33,431 nt of DNA from an uncultured Archaeoglobaceae archaeon (GCA_938048785.1 CALIUJ010000120.1:1-33431), one strand, 5' to 3'; numbered from the stretch's first letter, positions 1 to 7,265 are shown. A program made the numbers and translations. The notes: generated from the letters alone by a model not told the origin.

Positions 1-300
1 TCTCTTAGCAAACTCTTCCGTGCCATAGAGCAGTTGCTTGAATTTATCCCTGATAATTTCGATCTTTTCATACCTAAGGATTCTTCGCACCGCATATTCT
101 TCTTTTCCAAAGATTTTCGATGCCCAAAGGTTGGATATCAACTTTTTAAATTTTATTTCGTCTAAATCGCCTAAATGTCGCTCGTCCAAGATTTCTCGGA
201 CCCTCTAAATACTTTTCGATGATTTATGATCGTAAGGATGAAAGAGCGTCCTTGCAAAACCCTCGATGTAGCACTTGATTGCAAGGTCAAAAGGTGTGAA
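1..300 (-). pseudogene. Decayed gene remnant, runs off the left edge
   Basis: One minus-strand frame reads as protein-like sequence from next to the tRNA-Gly 3' end (about 300) to the window edge, broken by an in-frame TAG at 205-207. The part after the stop is 68 codons of charged, helix-rich sequence including KLISNLWASKIFGKEEYAVR and FKQLLYGTEEFAKR. The part before the stop includes CYIEGFARTLFHPYDHKS and has no ATG, GTG or TTG, so the 5' end is missing. A TTG at 187-189 could restart translation. The FKQLLYG..EFAKR stretch faintly recalls helical domains next to restriction-type ATPases; this is from memory and unverified. It is either a 5'-truncated pseudogene or a chance open frame upstream of a short real gene. 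I do not assign a function. Confidence 0.4.
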
Positions 301-302
301 AA

Positions 303-377
303 TGCGCCGACCGGGATTTGAACCCGGGGCAGGGGCTCGGCAAGCCCCTGTGTTAGACCAGGCTACACCATCGGCGC
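303..377 (-). tRNA. tRNA-Gly (anticodon GCC)
   Basis: The minus strand folds into a standard cloverleaf of 75 nt. The 7-bp acceptor stem GCGCCGA/TCGGCGC is perfect. The D-arm is GTGT/ACAC, the anticodon stem is GGGGC/GCCCC around the loop TTGCCGA (anticodon GCC, glycine), and the T-arm is CCGGG-TTCAAAT-CCCGG. The discriminator base is A and no CCA is encoded. No intron is present. A TATTAAA-like box lies about 29 bases upstream of the mature 5' end, which fits an archaeal tRNA promoter. Confidence 0.97.
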
Positions 378-436
378 TTTTATATGCGTGATCTAACTGT
401 TTAATAAGACTTTCGATAGTGCTTAAATTCCAAAAA

Positions 437-901
437 CTAAGATTGCTTTGTTTTCTTCAGCACCACGATCCTCTCAATAGAGGTTTCTGGATAATTTCCC
501 GTTTCATCTTTTTCAAGCGACTTCACCATGTCCCAAATCGTTAGCAAAGCTATAGCAACGCCGTTAAGTGCTTCCATCTCAACCCCTGTCTTAGCGATGG
601 CTTTTACTGTGCAAACAACTCGGATTCCATTCTCCAAGATCTCAAAGTTGAAATCCACAGAGCTTATTGGAATTTGATGACACATCGGAATAAAATCCGG
701 AGTCCTTTTGACTGCCATGATCCCAGCGACGTTTGCAACTGCGATAACGTTTCCCTTTGCCACCTCGTTTTTCACAATTGCCTCAATCGTTCTCTTCTTT
801 AACCTTATAAATCCCTCTGCAACCGCAATTCTGAGCACTTCGCCTTTCTGCGATATGTCGACCATCTTCGCTTTCTCGCCTTTGATGTGCGTAAACTCCA
901 T
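437..901 (-). CDS. moaC: Cyclic pyranopterin monophosphate synthase MoaC
   Basis: MoaC carries out the second half of the first step of molybdenum/tungsten cofactor synthesis, turning the MoaA product (3',8-cyclo-GTP) into cyclic pyranopterin monophosphate. The 154-residue length is normal for the family. Family motifs are clear: MVDIS near residues 13-17, the active-site MCHQIP at 73-78, and KTGVEMEAL at 104-112 followed by LLTIWDMVKSLEK. The C-terminal ETSIERIVVLKK end is also typical. The gene stands alone between tRNA-Gly and a broken gene. A T-rich TTTTTTTAAC box about 25 bases upstream and no Shine-Dalgarno sequence suggest a leaderless message. The cofactor would serve tungsten or molybdenum enzymes such as formylmethanofuran dehydrogenase. 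Confidence 0.95.
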   Translation of the reverse strand: MEFTHIKGEKAKMVDISQKGEVLRIAVAEGFIRLKKRTIEAIVKNEVAKGNVIAVANVAGIMAVKRTPDFIPMCHQIPISSVDFNFEILENGIRVVCTVKAIAKTGVEMEALNGVAIALLTIWDMVKSLEKDETGNYPETSIERIVVLKKTKQS

Positions 902-952
902 GAGCTGTGAGATTTCTTAAGAGTTAAAAAAACTTGTTGCAGTCATTGAAAA

Positions 953-1803
953 TTATAAGAACTCGAAATGCTTTAACAAGTCGTTTACAACGGAGTCGAA
1001 GACTTCTTGGCTGGAGAAATTTACTTCGGGAATCAAGTATCTTGGGATGCCGTCATCGAAGTATTCCGAGAGAAATCCAAGAAATTCCTCTTTTAATTCA
1101 GCGGATCTAAAAAGGCTGTTTAAGTCTCCACGGTGAGGTCTACGATCGTTGCCATAGATATGGATTCCTATTATCAGCTCCTTGTTCTCCTCGAAGCTTT
1201 GAAAAGCTGAGCTTAGTTTAGAGATGCTAAGTTTTCTAACTCCTCATAGCGCTGAAAAGCTGTGGGACGTGACATCAATTTCAATTTGTACCCGCCTTCT
1301 TTTACTTTCTGCATAAGTTCCGCGATGTCTGAGGCATTGGATACGAGAAAGTTGCTTTTGTATTCACTACTACTCCTGTTTTCAATCGCAATATTTGTAC
1401 CAGGGTATTTTTCGCTTATTAGTCTCTCGAAAACGGAGTAAATTTCTAAAAAATCCTCGACTTTGCTACAGTAGTCCATGAAAGGTGGGTGGATCTCGAT
1501 GATCTTTGGAGCCCTATTTCTTCCAACCAGATGAACTATGAACTTGAAAAACTGCTCACTCCAGTCTTTGTTGCGCCAAAGTAGCGGGATACCATCGTAG
1601 GAAGACTCTTTCAATATCCTAAGCTCATCGAAGATCGGATTGTCGAAATTTCTACGAAAGTGTGAATACTCCGTGTGTAACGAGTATTCCATTTTGGGGT
1701 TAATCCCTTTTATATCAAAGTGTCCCGGCACTTCTTTCAGCTTTGGTTGAACTTTTTTGTAACGGTATCTCCCATACTTCACCATAATAAACTTTGCAAC
1801 CAT
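953..1803 (-). pseudogene. TIM-barrel sugar isomerase/AP-endonuclease-like protein, two frameshifts
   Basis: The first 177 or so residues read in one frame (start ATG 1801-1803) and look like a xylose-isomerase/AP-endonuclease-type TIM barrel, with strand-like IIEIHPPFMDYC and NIAIENRSSSEY (an Asn/Glu pair typical of the fold). That frame ends at 1213. A second frame supplies VPQLFSAM after a shift between 1266 and 1274. A third supplies KLSISKLSSAF and LIIGIHIYGNDRRPHRGDL to a stop at 953-955 after a shift between 1236 and 1246. Joined, the pieces make about 282 residues with the C-terminal IPRYLIPEVNFSS typical of the barrel. Both shifts equal one extra base. Substrate unknown. It is a recent pseudogene unless the sequence is wrong. 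Confidence 0.75.
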
Positions 1804-1805
1804 GC

Positions 1806-1836
1806 GTTAGTCTCCTCCACTAACTTTTATATATTT
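1806..1836 (-). promoter_or_regulatory. TATA box and inverted repeat before the TIM-barrel gene
   Basis: On the minus strand an AATATATAAAAG-type TATA box (about 1826-1836) is followed by GTTAGT-GGAGGAG-ACTAAC (1806-1824), a perfect 6-bp inverted repeat whose 7-base centre is a strong Shine-Dalgarno sequence. The ATG follows at 1803. If transcription starts about 25 bases after the TATA box, the repeat lies between TATA and start site and would act as DNA (an operator). If it starts earlier, the ribosome site would sit in a hairpin loop. The two readings cannot be told apart from sequence alone. Confidence 0.45.
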
Positions 1837-1854
1837 TTTCACTCAGTGACGAAA

Positions 1855-1866
1855 ATAAATATATCC
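1855..1866 (+). promoter_or_regulatory. TATA box of the nicotinamidase-like gene
   Basis: ATAAATATATCC lies about 24 bases before the ATG at 1884, preceded by the purine-rich GACGAAA as a possible BRE. No Shine-Dalgarno sequence precedes the ATG, which fits a leaderless message. This box and the divergent one at 1826-1836 share an 80-base intergenic region. Confidence 0.5.
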
Positions 1867-1883
1867 AATCCAAAGTTCAAAAC

Positions 1884-2420
1884 ATGGAGGCGTTGATAAT
1901 TGTGGACATGCAGAAGGACTTCTGCTACCCAAATGGCGCGCTCTACATCCAAAATGCGGAAGAGATCTTTGAATCGATGAAAAAAGTCGTTGAAAACGCG
2001 AGGGACAGAGGGATGAGGATCATCTTTACCCAAGATTGGCACAGAAGCGACGATGAGGAGTTCAAGATTTGGCCCAAGCATTGCATTATGAACACATGGG
2101 GCGCTGAGATTATAGACGAGCTAAAACCAAGGGAGGAGGATTACTTCGTAAAAAAGAGGAGGTATTCTGCGTTCTTTGCAACAGACCTCGATTTAACGTT
2201 GCGAGAGCTAAGAATTGATAGGGTTTTCATCTGCGGAGTTGCGACGAACATCTGCGTTCTCCACACCGCTGGAGATGCGGCGATTCGTGGCTACAAGGTT
2301 ACGATCATAGAGGATTGTACAAAAGCGCTCAGCGATTACGAGCAAAGTTATGCGATTAAACACATGAAAAGTGTTTTCAGCGCAGAGATTTTGAACTCGA
2401 GAGAGTTCATCAAAGCTTAG
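1884..2420 (+). CDS. pncA: Isochorismatase-family cysteine hydrolase, probable nicotinamidase
   Basis: This is a 178-residue cysteine hydrolase of the isochorismatase/nicotinamidase fold. The expected catalytic triad is visible: Asp8 in IIVDMQKDF, a Lys at 90 or 91 in FVKKRRYSAF, and Cys124 in GVATNICVLHTA preceded by the usual cis-peptide Val-Ala. TQDWH (Asp51, His53) and a later His66 match the zinc site that separates nicotinamidases from isochorismatases. The likely reaction is nicotinamide to nicotinate plus ammonia in NAD salvage; related amide substrates cannot be excluded. The TATA box about 24 bases upstream and the absence of an SD suggest a leaderless start. The next gene, ribL, has its own promoter. 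Confidence 0.83.
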   Translation: MEALIIVDMQKDFCYPNGALYIQNAEEIFESMKKVVENARDRGMRIIFTQDWHRSDDEEFKIWPKHCIMNTWGAEIIDELKPREEDYFVKKRRYSAFFATDLDLTLRELRIDRVFICGVATNICVLHTAGDAAIRGYKVTIIEDCTKALSDYEQSYAIKHMKSVFSAEILNSREFIKA

Positions 2421-2451
2421 TCTCCTCAAATTTTTTCATCGATTTTCGGAT

Positions 2452-2469
2452 CGAAAAACGTTTATGCAA
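2452..2469 (+). promoter_or_regulatory. BRE/TATA promoter of the flavin cluster
   Basis: CGAAAAACG followed by TTTATGCAA (2461-2469) matches an archaeal BRE plus TATA box. The box centre is about 25 bases before the ATG at 2489 and no SD is present, so the first message is probably leaderless. Confidence 0.5.
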
Positions 2470-2488
2470 AGCCTTGGGATTTTTTAAG

Positions 2489-2914
2489 ATGAGAAGAGTC
2501 GTTGCCACAGGGACTTTCGACATAATCCACCCAGGACACATAACCTTTCTAAGGGAAGCGAAAAAGCTCGGAGACGAGCTTATAGTCATCGTTGCAAGGG
2601 AGAAGAACATAAGGCATAAGCCCAAGCCAGTTATTCCAGAGGAGCAAAGGAGGAGAGTTGTCGAAGCTATCAAGTTCGTAGACAAAGCGATTCTCGGCGA
2701 TGAGAACGACATATTTAAACCAATCATGGAGTTGAAGCCAGACGTCATCGTTCTCGGCTACGATCAACACTTCAACGAAGATTGGCTGAGAGAAGAGCTT
2801 AAAAAACGCAACCTTAACTGCGAGGTTGTGAGAATAAATGTGAAAGAGGATTGCGGACTCTGCAGTTCGCACAAAATCGTTGAGAAAGTTCTCGAGAAGT
2901 ATGGGGTGAAATGA
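2489..2914 (+). CDS. ribL: Archaeal FAD synthetase RibL
   Basis: RibL joins FMN and ATP (or CTP) to make FAD. The 141-residue protein has the nucleotidyltransferase signature TGTFDIIHPGHITFL, with HPGH as the HxGH motif, and the conserved C-terminal cysteine stretch ECDCGLCSS-like (here KEDCGLCSSHKIVEKV) known from the Methanocaldococcus enzyme. I chose ATG 2489 because the upstream TTG at 2474 adds only five unrelated residues and falls too close to the TATA box. Its TGA overlaps the ATG of the aminotransferase by 4 bases, so the two are translationally coupled. Riboflavin synthase follows one gene later, which supports the assignment. Confidence 0.9.
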   Translation: MRRVVATGTFDIIHPGHITFLREAKKLGDELIVIVAREKNIRHKPKPVIPEEQRRRVVEAIKFVDKAILGDENDIFKPIMELKPDVIVLGYDQHFNEDWLREELKKRNLNCEVVRINVKEDCGLCSSHKIVEKVLEKYGVK

Positions 2915-4026
2915 TGCTGTTGATGATTCCTGGTCCCGTGCAAGTGCACGAGAGAATAATAAAGGCGATGTGTAGGCAAATGATTGGGCACAGATCTGCG
3001 GAATTCGGAGAAATACTGCGATTTTGCTCTGAAGTCATGAAAGAAGTTTTTGGGACAAAAAACGATGTCTTCTTCATCTCTGGCTCCGGAACCGCGGGAA
3101 TTGAGGCTTCGATCGCTTCTTTCAGCAAATCTGCAAAATTTGTAACTCTCGAAAACGGAAAATTTGGAGAAAGACTTGGTGAAATTGCAGAGAGATACGC
3201 CCAGGTAGAGAGGTTGAGCTTTGAGTGGGGGAAACCAATAGAGCTCGAAAAACTGAAGGAGGCGCTTGAAAATGGTGCAAACGTTGTAGCATTTGTTCAC
3301 AACGAAACTTCAACCGGAATGCTCAACCCAGCAGAAGAGATTGCGAAGATTGCAAAAAAACACGGAGCTTTAACGATAATGGACGCAATTACTTCTGCTG
3401 GCGGGGATTACGTGAAGATGGACGAATGGGGGATCGATGTTGCGATCGTGGGTAGCCAGAAGTGTCTTGGTGCCCCTCCGGGAATCGCAATTGTTGCGGT
3501 TAACGAAAAAGCCTGGGATTTTTACAACGCAAAGTGCCCATACTACTTAGACCTAAAAGCTTACAAGAAGAAGTTTTCCGAGCTTCAAACTCCTTACACC
3601 CCTGCTATTCCGCTCTTCTTTGCCTTAGAGGAAGCGTTGAAAATGATAAGAGAGGAGGGGCTTGAAAAAAGGATAGCAAGACATAGAAGATTGAGCAAAG
3701 CGGTTCGCGAATGGGCTATTGGTGCAGGGCTTAGACTATTCCCAGAGCCAAATGGAAAAGCCGAGTATTCGAACACAGTCACAGCAGTGAGGATCCCGAA
3801 TGGGATAACAGAGAAAGAGCTGAGAGATGCGCTGAGAAGGGAGTATGGACTTCTGATAAGCGGGGGGCAAGACAGAGTAAAGGGGAAGATATTCAGAATT
3901 GGAACGATGGGCAACGTGGGAAAATTCGAGGTCATTGCAACGCTCTCCGCGATCGAAGACGTTTTGCTTCGAAAAAAGCTTATAAGTTCAGCAATCGAAA
4001 AAGCAATGCAAGTATTGGGGGATTGA
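2911..4026 (+). CDS. Class V PLP-dependent aminotransferase (serine/alanine-glyoxylate type)
   Basis: This 371-residue class V (fold type I) aminotransferase belongs to the serine-pyruvate/alanine-glyoxylate/aspartate group. Visible landmarks are the N-terminal IPGPVQVHERI, the PLP phosphate-binding SGSGTAGIEA (57-66), the PLP-ring Asp158 in TIMDAITSAGGD, and the Schiff-base Lys184 in VGSQKCLGAPPG. Archaeal relatives transfer amino groups among alanine, aspartate, serine and glyoxylate; the substrate cannot be read from sequence. It lies between ribL and ribC with a 4-base overlap upstream and a 1-base gap downstream, so it is in the same operon. A direct role in flavin or pterin synthesis is only a context inference. 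A second Met codon directly follows the first, so the start could be 3 bases later. Confidence 0.88.
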   Translation: MMLLMIPGPVQVHERIIKAMCRQMIGHRSAEFGEILRFCSEVMKEVFGTKNDVFFISGSGTAGIEASIASFSKSAKFVTLENGKFGERLGEIAERYAQVERLSFEWGKPIELEKLKEALENGANVVAFVHNETSTGMLNPAEEIAKIAKKHGALTIMDAITSAGGDYVKMDEWGIDVAIVGSQKCLGAPPGIAIVAVNEKAWDFYNAKCPYYLDLKAYKKKFSELQTPYTPAIPLFFALEEALKMIREEGLEKRIARHRRLSKAVREWAIGAGLRLFPEPNGKAEYSNTVTAVRIPNGITEKELRDALRREYGLLISGGQDRVKGKIFRIGTMGNVGKFEVIATLSAIEDVLLRKKLISSAIEKAMQVLGD

Positions 4027-4027
4027 G

Positions 4028-4486
4028 TTGAAAGTTGGAATCGCGGACACAACTTTTTCTCGAATCGATATGGGAAAGATTGCGATAGACGAGTTGAGAA
4101 ACATTTCAAGCTTGAGATACGAACGCTACACGGTTCCGGGAATAAAGGATTTGCCGATCGCAGCGAAGAAGTTGCTCGACAGCGGTTGTGACATCGTAAT
4201 AACGCTTGGTTGGGTTGGAAAAACGCAGAAGGATCTTGTAAGCTATCTCGCGATGAGCGTTGGACTTATAACTGTTCAAATCCTAACTGGAAAGCACATA
4301 ATAGATGTTACGATCCATGAAGACGAGGCGGAGAGTGAGAGAGACCTGCTCATCGTTGCGGAGAACAGAGTTAGAGAACACGTGAGAAATGCGGTAGACC
4401 TTCTCCTTAATCCGAAGAGGTTGCAGAGGCTTGCTGGCACTGGACAAAGACAAGGTTATCCAGACGTGGGACCGATATTAAAATGA
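4028..4486 (+). CDS. ribC: Archaeal riboflavin synthase RibC
   Basis: The product is 152 residues and matches the archaeal pentameric riboflavin synthase, which is related to lumazine synthase rather than to bacterial RibE. It disproportionates two 6,7-dimethyl-8-ribityllumazine molecules into riboflavin and a pyrimidine. Recognisable parts are the N-terminal GIADTTFSRIDMGKIAI, the central DIVITLGWVGKTQKD, the HIIDVTIHEDEAES segment and the C-terminal RLQRLAGTGQRQGYPDVGP. The start is TTG one base after the TGA of the aminotransferase; no ATG exists nearby. The next gene begins one base after its stop. It supplies riboflavin for the RibL reaction three genes earlier in the same transcript. 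Confidence 0.95.
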   Translation: MKVGIADTTFSRIDMGKIAIDELRNISSLRYERYTVPGIKDLPIAAKKLLDSGCDIVITLGWVGKTQKDLVSYLAMSVGLITVQILTGKHIIDVTIHEDEAESERDLLIVAENRVREHVRNAVDLLLNPKRLQRLAGTGQRQGYPDVGPILK

Positions 4487-4487
4487 G

Positions 4488-5906
4488 ATGAAAATACTCC
4501 TTGTAACTGGAAGACTTGCGGAGAGAATAGTTAGAGAGAACGCGGTCAACGCAGATGTTCACGTCTGCGAAATAGACGTCGCTGCTTTTATCACCCCCCA
4601 GCACCTTGAAAGCTTAGATTTAAAAGGCTACGACCTCGTCTTGGTTCCGGGGCTTACGAAGGATTGCAATTGGGAAGAGTTTGAAAAGAGAAAAGGCGTA
4701 AGGGTTCGACTCGGTCCTTTGCACGCTTCAGATATAAAAAGGGTTCTCAAATTCGCCAAAAAAATAGATTTTTCACACAAAATTCCTGCATGTAGACTTA
4801 TTGAAGCAATAAAGGCAGAAGAAGCTATAAGAGAGATAGAAAAGCTTGAAGAGAGTGCAAAGTTCAAAATTCGCGATGTTGCGATCGGAGGAAAAAGCAG
4901 AATGAAGATAGTTGCAGAAATCGTTAACCCAAGTCCAGAAAACATAGGTGAGAGGATAGCCTATTTCTCTGAAAACGCGGACATCATCGACATAGGAGTT
5001 CCTTTGGAGTTCGATACGAACGAGCTGAGCAAAATTCTAAAGATTGCAATCGACGAATCAAGGAAACCGATAAGCGTTGATACTTTCAGTAAGAAAGCGA
5101 TAGAAGTGGCGATAAGGCAAGGCGTTGATATGGTGATGAGCGTTTCAAGCTCAAATTTGGAAGTCTTGGATCTGATCGAAGAACAAGCAATTGTAGTCGC
5201 AGAAAAAAATCTTGAAGCGCTTTTTAAGATTCTCGAACTTGCCAAGAAGAAAAAAGAGAAGGTTATCGCGGATCCTATCCTCGATCCACCCTTGAGCGTT
5301 GCAGAATCCATAGGAAGATACTTGCAATTTAGGAAAGTCGATCAAGAAACACCGCTTCTCTTCGGTGCTGGAAATGTTACCGAGTTGAGCGATGCGGATA
5401 GCATCGGAATCAACGCTCTTTTAGCTTTTATTGCTGAAGAAATCGGTTGTAATCTACTTTTCACAACTGAAGCAAGTCCAAAGACAGCTGGAAGTGTTAG
5501 AGAGCTAAAAATTGCATCCTATCTTTCAAAAATCGCAAAAATCCGCAACGCACCGCCTAAGGATTCCGGGGTGAGCCTTTTAGCTCTGAAGGAAAAGGTT
5601 AGATACGAAACAACGAGAGACGAAAGCTTTTTGGTTGCAAAAGAGAGTAAGGAGTTCCACAGAGATCCAAAGGGAGACTTTATAATTTTTATCGCAGATG
5701 GAAAAATATTTTGTAAACACGAGAAAGCCACGATCGCTGGAAAGAGGGCGAAGGAGATAATCGACACGATCCTCAACCTCGGACTTGTTTCAAGGCTTGA
5801 TCACGCGGCGTATCTTGGTAGAGAGCTCATGAAAGCGGAGATCGCTTTGAAGCTTGGAAAAAACTACATCCAGGACAGAGACTTAAACTTTGGATTTTTG
5901 GTTTAA
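4488..5906 (+). CDS. Dihydropteroate-synthase-like protein (DUF6513/TIGR00284 type)
   Basis: This 472-residue archaeal protein has a dihydropteroate synthase TIM barrel in its middle and extra domains at both ends. The N-terminal ~130 residues (MKILLVTGRLAER, DLVLVPGLTKDCNW) form an archaeal-specific domain. The barrel core shows VNPSPENIGERI, NADIIDIGVPLEF, ISVDTFSKKAIEVAI and VIADPILDPPLS, which parallel DHPS substrate-loop segments. The C-terminal ~100 residues are of unknown role. True DHPS condenses a pterin pyrophosphate with p-aminobenzoate. In archaea using tetrahydromethanopterin the acceptor differs, and the activity of this family is, to my knowledge, not firmly established. It closes the flavin cluster, one base after ribC, and may be a pterin or flavin-related enzyme. 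Confidence 0.85.
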   Translation: MKILLVTGRLAERIVRENAVNADVHVCEIDVAAFITPQHLESLDLKGYDLVLVPGLTKDCNWEEFEKRKGVRVRLGPLHASDIKRVLKFAKKIDFSHKIPACRLIEAIKAEEAIREIEKLEESAKFKIRDVAIGGKSRMKIVAEIVNPSPENIGERIAYFSENADIIDIGVPLEFDTNELSKILKIAIDESRKPISVDTFSKKAIEVAIRQGVDMVMSVSSSNLEVLDLIEEQAIVVAEKNLEALFKILELAKKKKEKVIADPILDPPLSVAESIGRYLQFRKVDQETPLLFGAGNVTELSDADSIGINALLAFIAEEIGCNLLFTTEASPKTAGSVRELKIASYLSKIAKIRNAPPKDSGVSLLALKEKVRYETTRDESFLVAKESKEFHRDPKGDFIIFIADGKIFCKHEKATIAGKRAKEIIDTILNLGLVSRLDHAAYLGRELMKAEIALKLGKNYIQDRDLNFGFLV

Positions 5907-5925
5907 GCTAACCAAAAAGGTAAAA

Positions 5926-5968
5926 GCTTAAATAACGTGACCATTCACGAATTTCGTGAACAATGGAG
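5926..5968 (+). promoter_or_regulatory. Promoter with 17-bp palindromic operator candidate and SD
   Basis: A TATA-like CTTAAATAAC (5927-5936) is followed by a perfect palindrome TTCACGAA-T-TTCGTGAA (5944-5960), then a GGAG ribosome site (5965-5968) five bases before the ATG at 5974. A start site about 25 bases after the TATA centre falls at about 5957, inside the palindrome. A repressor bound there would block transcription. The 8-1-8 spacing suits a dimeric helix-turn-helix regulator and is too tight for an RNA hairpin loop. The cognate regulator is not obvious in the window. Confidence 0.6.
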
Positions 5969-5973
5969 TATAC

Positions 5974-7179
5974 ATGGGTAGAGAGGAGATTCAGGAAATC
6001 CAGAGGCGAAGGCTGAGGTTTACACTCAAACACGTTGCACAAAACTGCGAGTTCTACAAGAAGAAATTCGAGGGCATAGATCTCGAGAAGATAACTCCAG
6101 AGAAAATTTACAAGCTTCCCTTCACAACAAAACAAGATCTACGAAATGCTTACCCATTGAAGATGAGTTGCGTTCCAAAGGAGAAAATAGTTCGTATCCA
6201 GATGAGCGGTGGAACCACTGGACAACCAGTAATAATTCCATACACGAGAAAAGACGTTTACCAATGGAGAGAAATGGTTCTTAGAGCTTTTCAAATCGCC
6301 GAGATTACGTCAAGAGATGTAATTCAGATAACCCCTGCGTTTGGGTTGTGGAACGGTGGCTTTGGATTCCACTCCGCAGCCGATGCGATAAACGCCTTTG
6401 TAATTCCAATCGGGGCTGGGAACACGAGGAACCAAATCCGCTTCATCGTCGACTTTGGCACCACTGTTCTTTGCGCAACTGCAAGCTATCCGCTGAGAAT
6501 TGCAGAAGTTGCGGAAGAGCTTGGTTACAAACCATCGGACTTGCCAATCGAAAAAATGCTACTTGGTGCAGAACCTTGGAGCGACGAGATGAGAAAGGTT
6601 ATAGAAGAAACATTTGATGCAAAGACCTTCGATATCCCTGGGCTTACAGAAATGGGTGGCGTCGGTAGCGTGGGATTCGAATGTCCAATGCGAAGGGGTC
6701 TTCACATGTGGGAGGACAACTACGTGATCGAGGTCGTAGATCCAAAGACAGGCGAAGTCCTTGACGAGGGCGAAGAGGGAGAAATAGTTTATACTGCAAT
6801 AAACAGAGAAGCGATGCCTTTGATAAGGTATAGAAGTGGCGAAGTGTCGGAGATCGTTGCAAGAGATCGTTGCGAATGTGGAATAGAGCACATAACTCTA
6901 AAGCGGATTCGTGGAAGAACGGATGACATGATAATTCACAGCGGAGCGAAGTTTTATCCAAGCGACGTCGAAAGGGTTCTTGCAAGCTACGGCGTGGCCC
7001 ATTATAAGATCGAAGTCGGAAAAGGGGTTAAGGTGTTCTACGAAGGTGATGCGACACTTCTTCAAAAAATCGCCAAAGACATTCGAGAATTTATCGGAAT
7101 AAACGCGGAGATCGTTGCGTTGCAAAAGGGCGAACTTGAGAGATTTGAAGGAAAAGCAAAAAGGTTGGTGAGAGTATGA
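5974..7179 (+). CDS. Phenylacetate-CoA ligase-like adenylate-forming enzyme
   Basis: This 401-residue member of the PaaK branch of the ANL superfamily activates a carboxylic acid with ATP and joins it to CoA. SGGTTGQP (about residues 78-85) is the phosphate-binding loop, LTEMGG is the aromatic/TE motif, PLIRYRSGE matches the YRTGD-like hinge region, and a cysteine-containing CECG precedes IRGRTDDMIIHSGAKFYPSDVE. The substrate could be phenylacetate, benzoate or another aryl or fatty acid. I chose ATG 5974 because GGAG lies 5 bases upstream; the GTG at 5956 lies inside the palindrome and has no SD. Its TGA overlaps the ATG of a 29-residue membrane peptide and a symporter follows. This suggests uptake plus activation of one acid. 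Confidence 0.88.
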   Translation: MGREEIQEIQRRRLRFTLKHVAQNCEFYKKKFEGIDLEKITPEKIYKLPFTTKQDLRNAYPLKMSCVPKEKIVRIQMSGGTTGQPVIIPYTRKDVYQWREMVLRAFQIAEITSRDVIQITPAFGLWNGGFGFHSAADAINAFVIPIGAGNTRNQIRFIVDFGTTVLCATASYPLRIAEVAEELGYKPSDLPIEKMLLGAEPWSDEMRKVIEETFDAKTFDIPGLTEMGGVGSVGFECPMRRGLHMWEDNYVIEVVDPKTGEVLDEGEEGEIVYTAINREAMPLIRYRSGEVSEIVARDRCECGIEHITLKRIRGRTDDMIIHSGAKFYPSDVERVLASYGVAHYKIEVGKGVKVFYEGDATLLQKIAKDIREFIGINAEIVALQKGELERFEGKAKRLVRV

Positions 7180-7265
7180 TAATCGAAACCGTTTACGGAA
7201 TCTCGTTTGCCCTTATCTTCGTAGGCTTTGTCCTCGCCTACAGAAAAGCGAGGAGAATGCTATGA
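7176..7265 (+). CDS. 29-residue single-span membrane peptide between ligase and symporter
   Basis: A 29-codon reading frame starts with an ATG overlapping the ligase stop (ATGA at 7176-7179) and ends in a TGA overlapping the symporter ATG (ATGA at 7262-7265). The peptide is one hydrophobic helix, ISFALIFVGFVLAY, followed by the basic tail RKARRML, so the tail should face the cytoplasm. Both 4-base overlaps argue that it is translated and coupled to its neighbours. Small single- or few-span partner proteins are known for several sodium:solute symporters (for example the DUF485 and DUF997 partners, which are longer). I infer a small accessory subunit of the symporter. Confidence 0.7.
   Translation: MIIETVYGISFALIFVGFVLAYRKARRML

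Noticed and set aside
5956-5973. GTG at 5956 as the ligase start.
   Set aside because: It falls inside the palindrome with no SD upstream, while ATG 5974 has GGAG at proper spacing.
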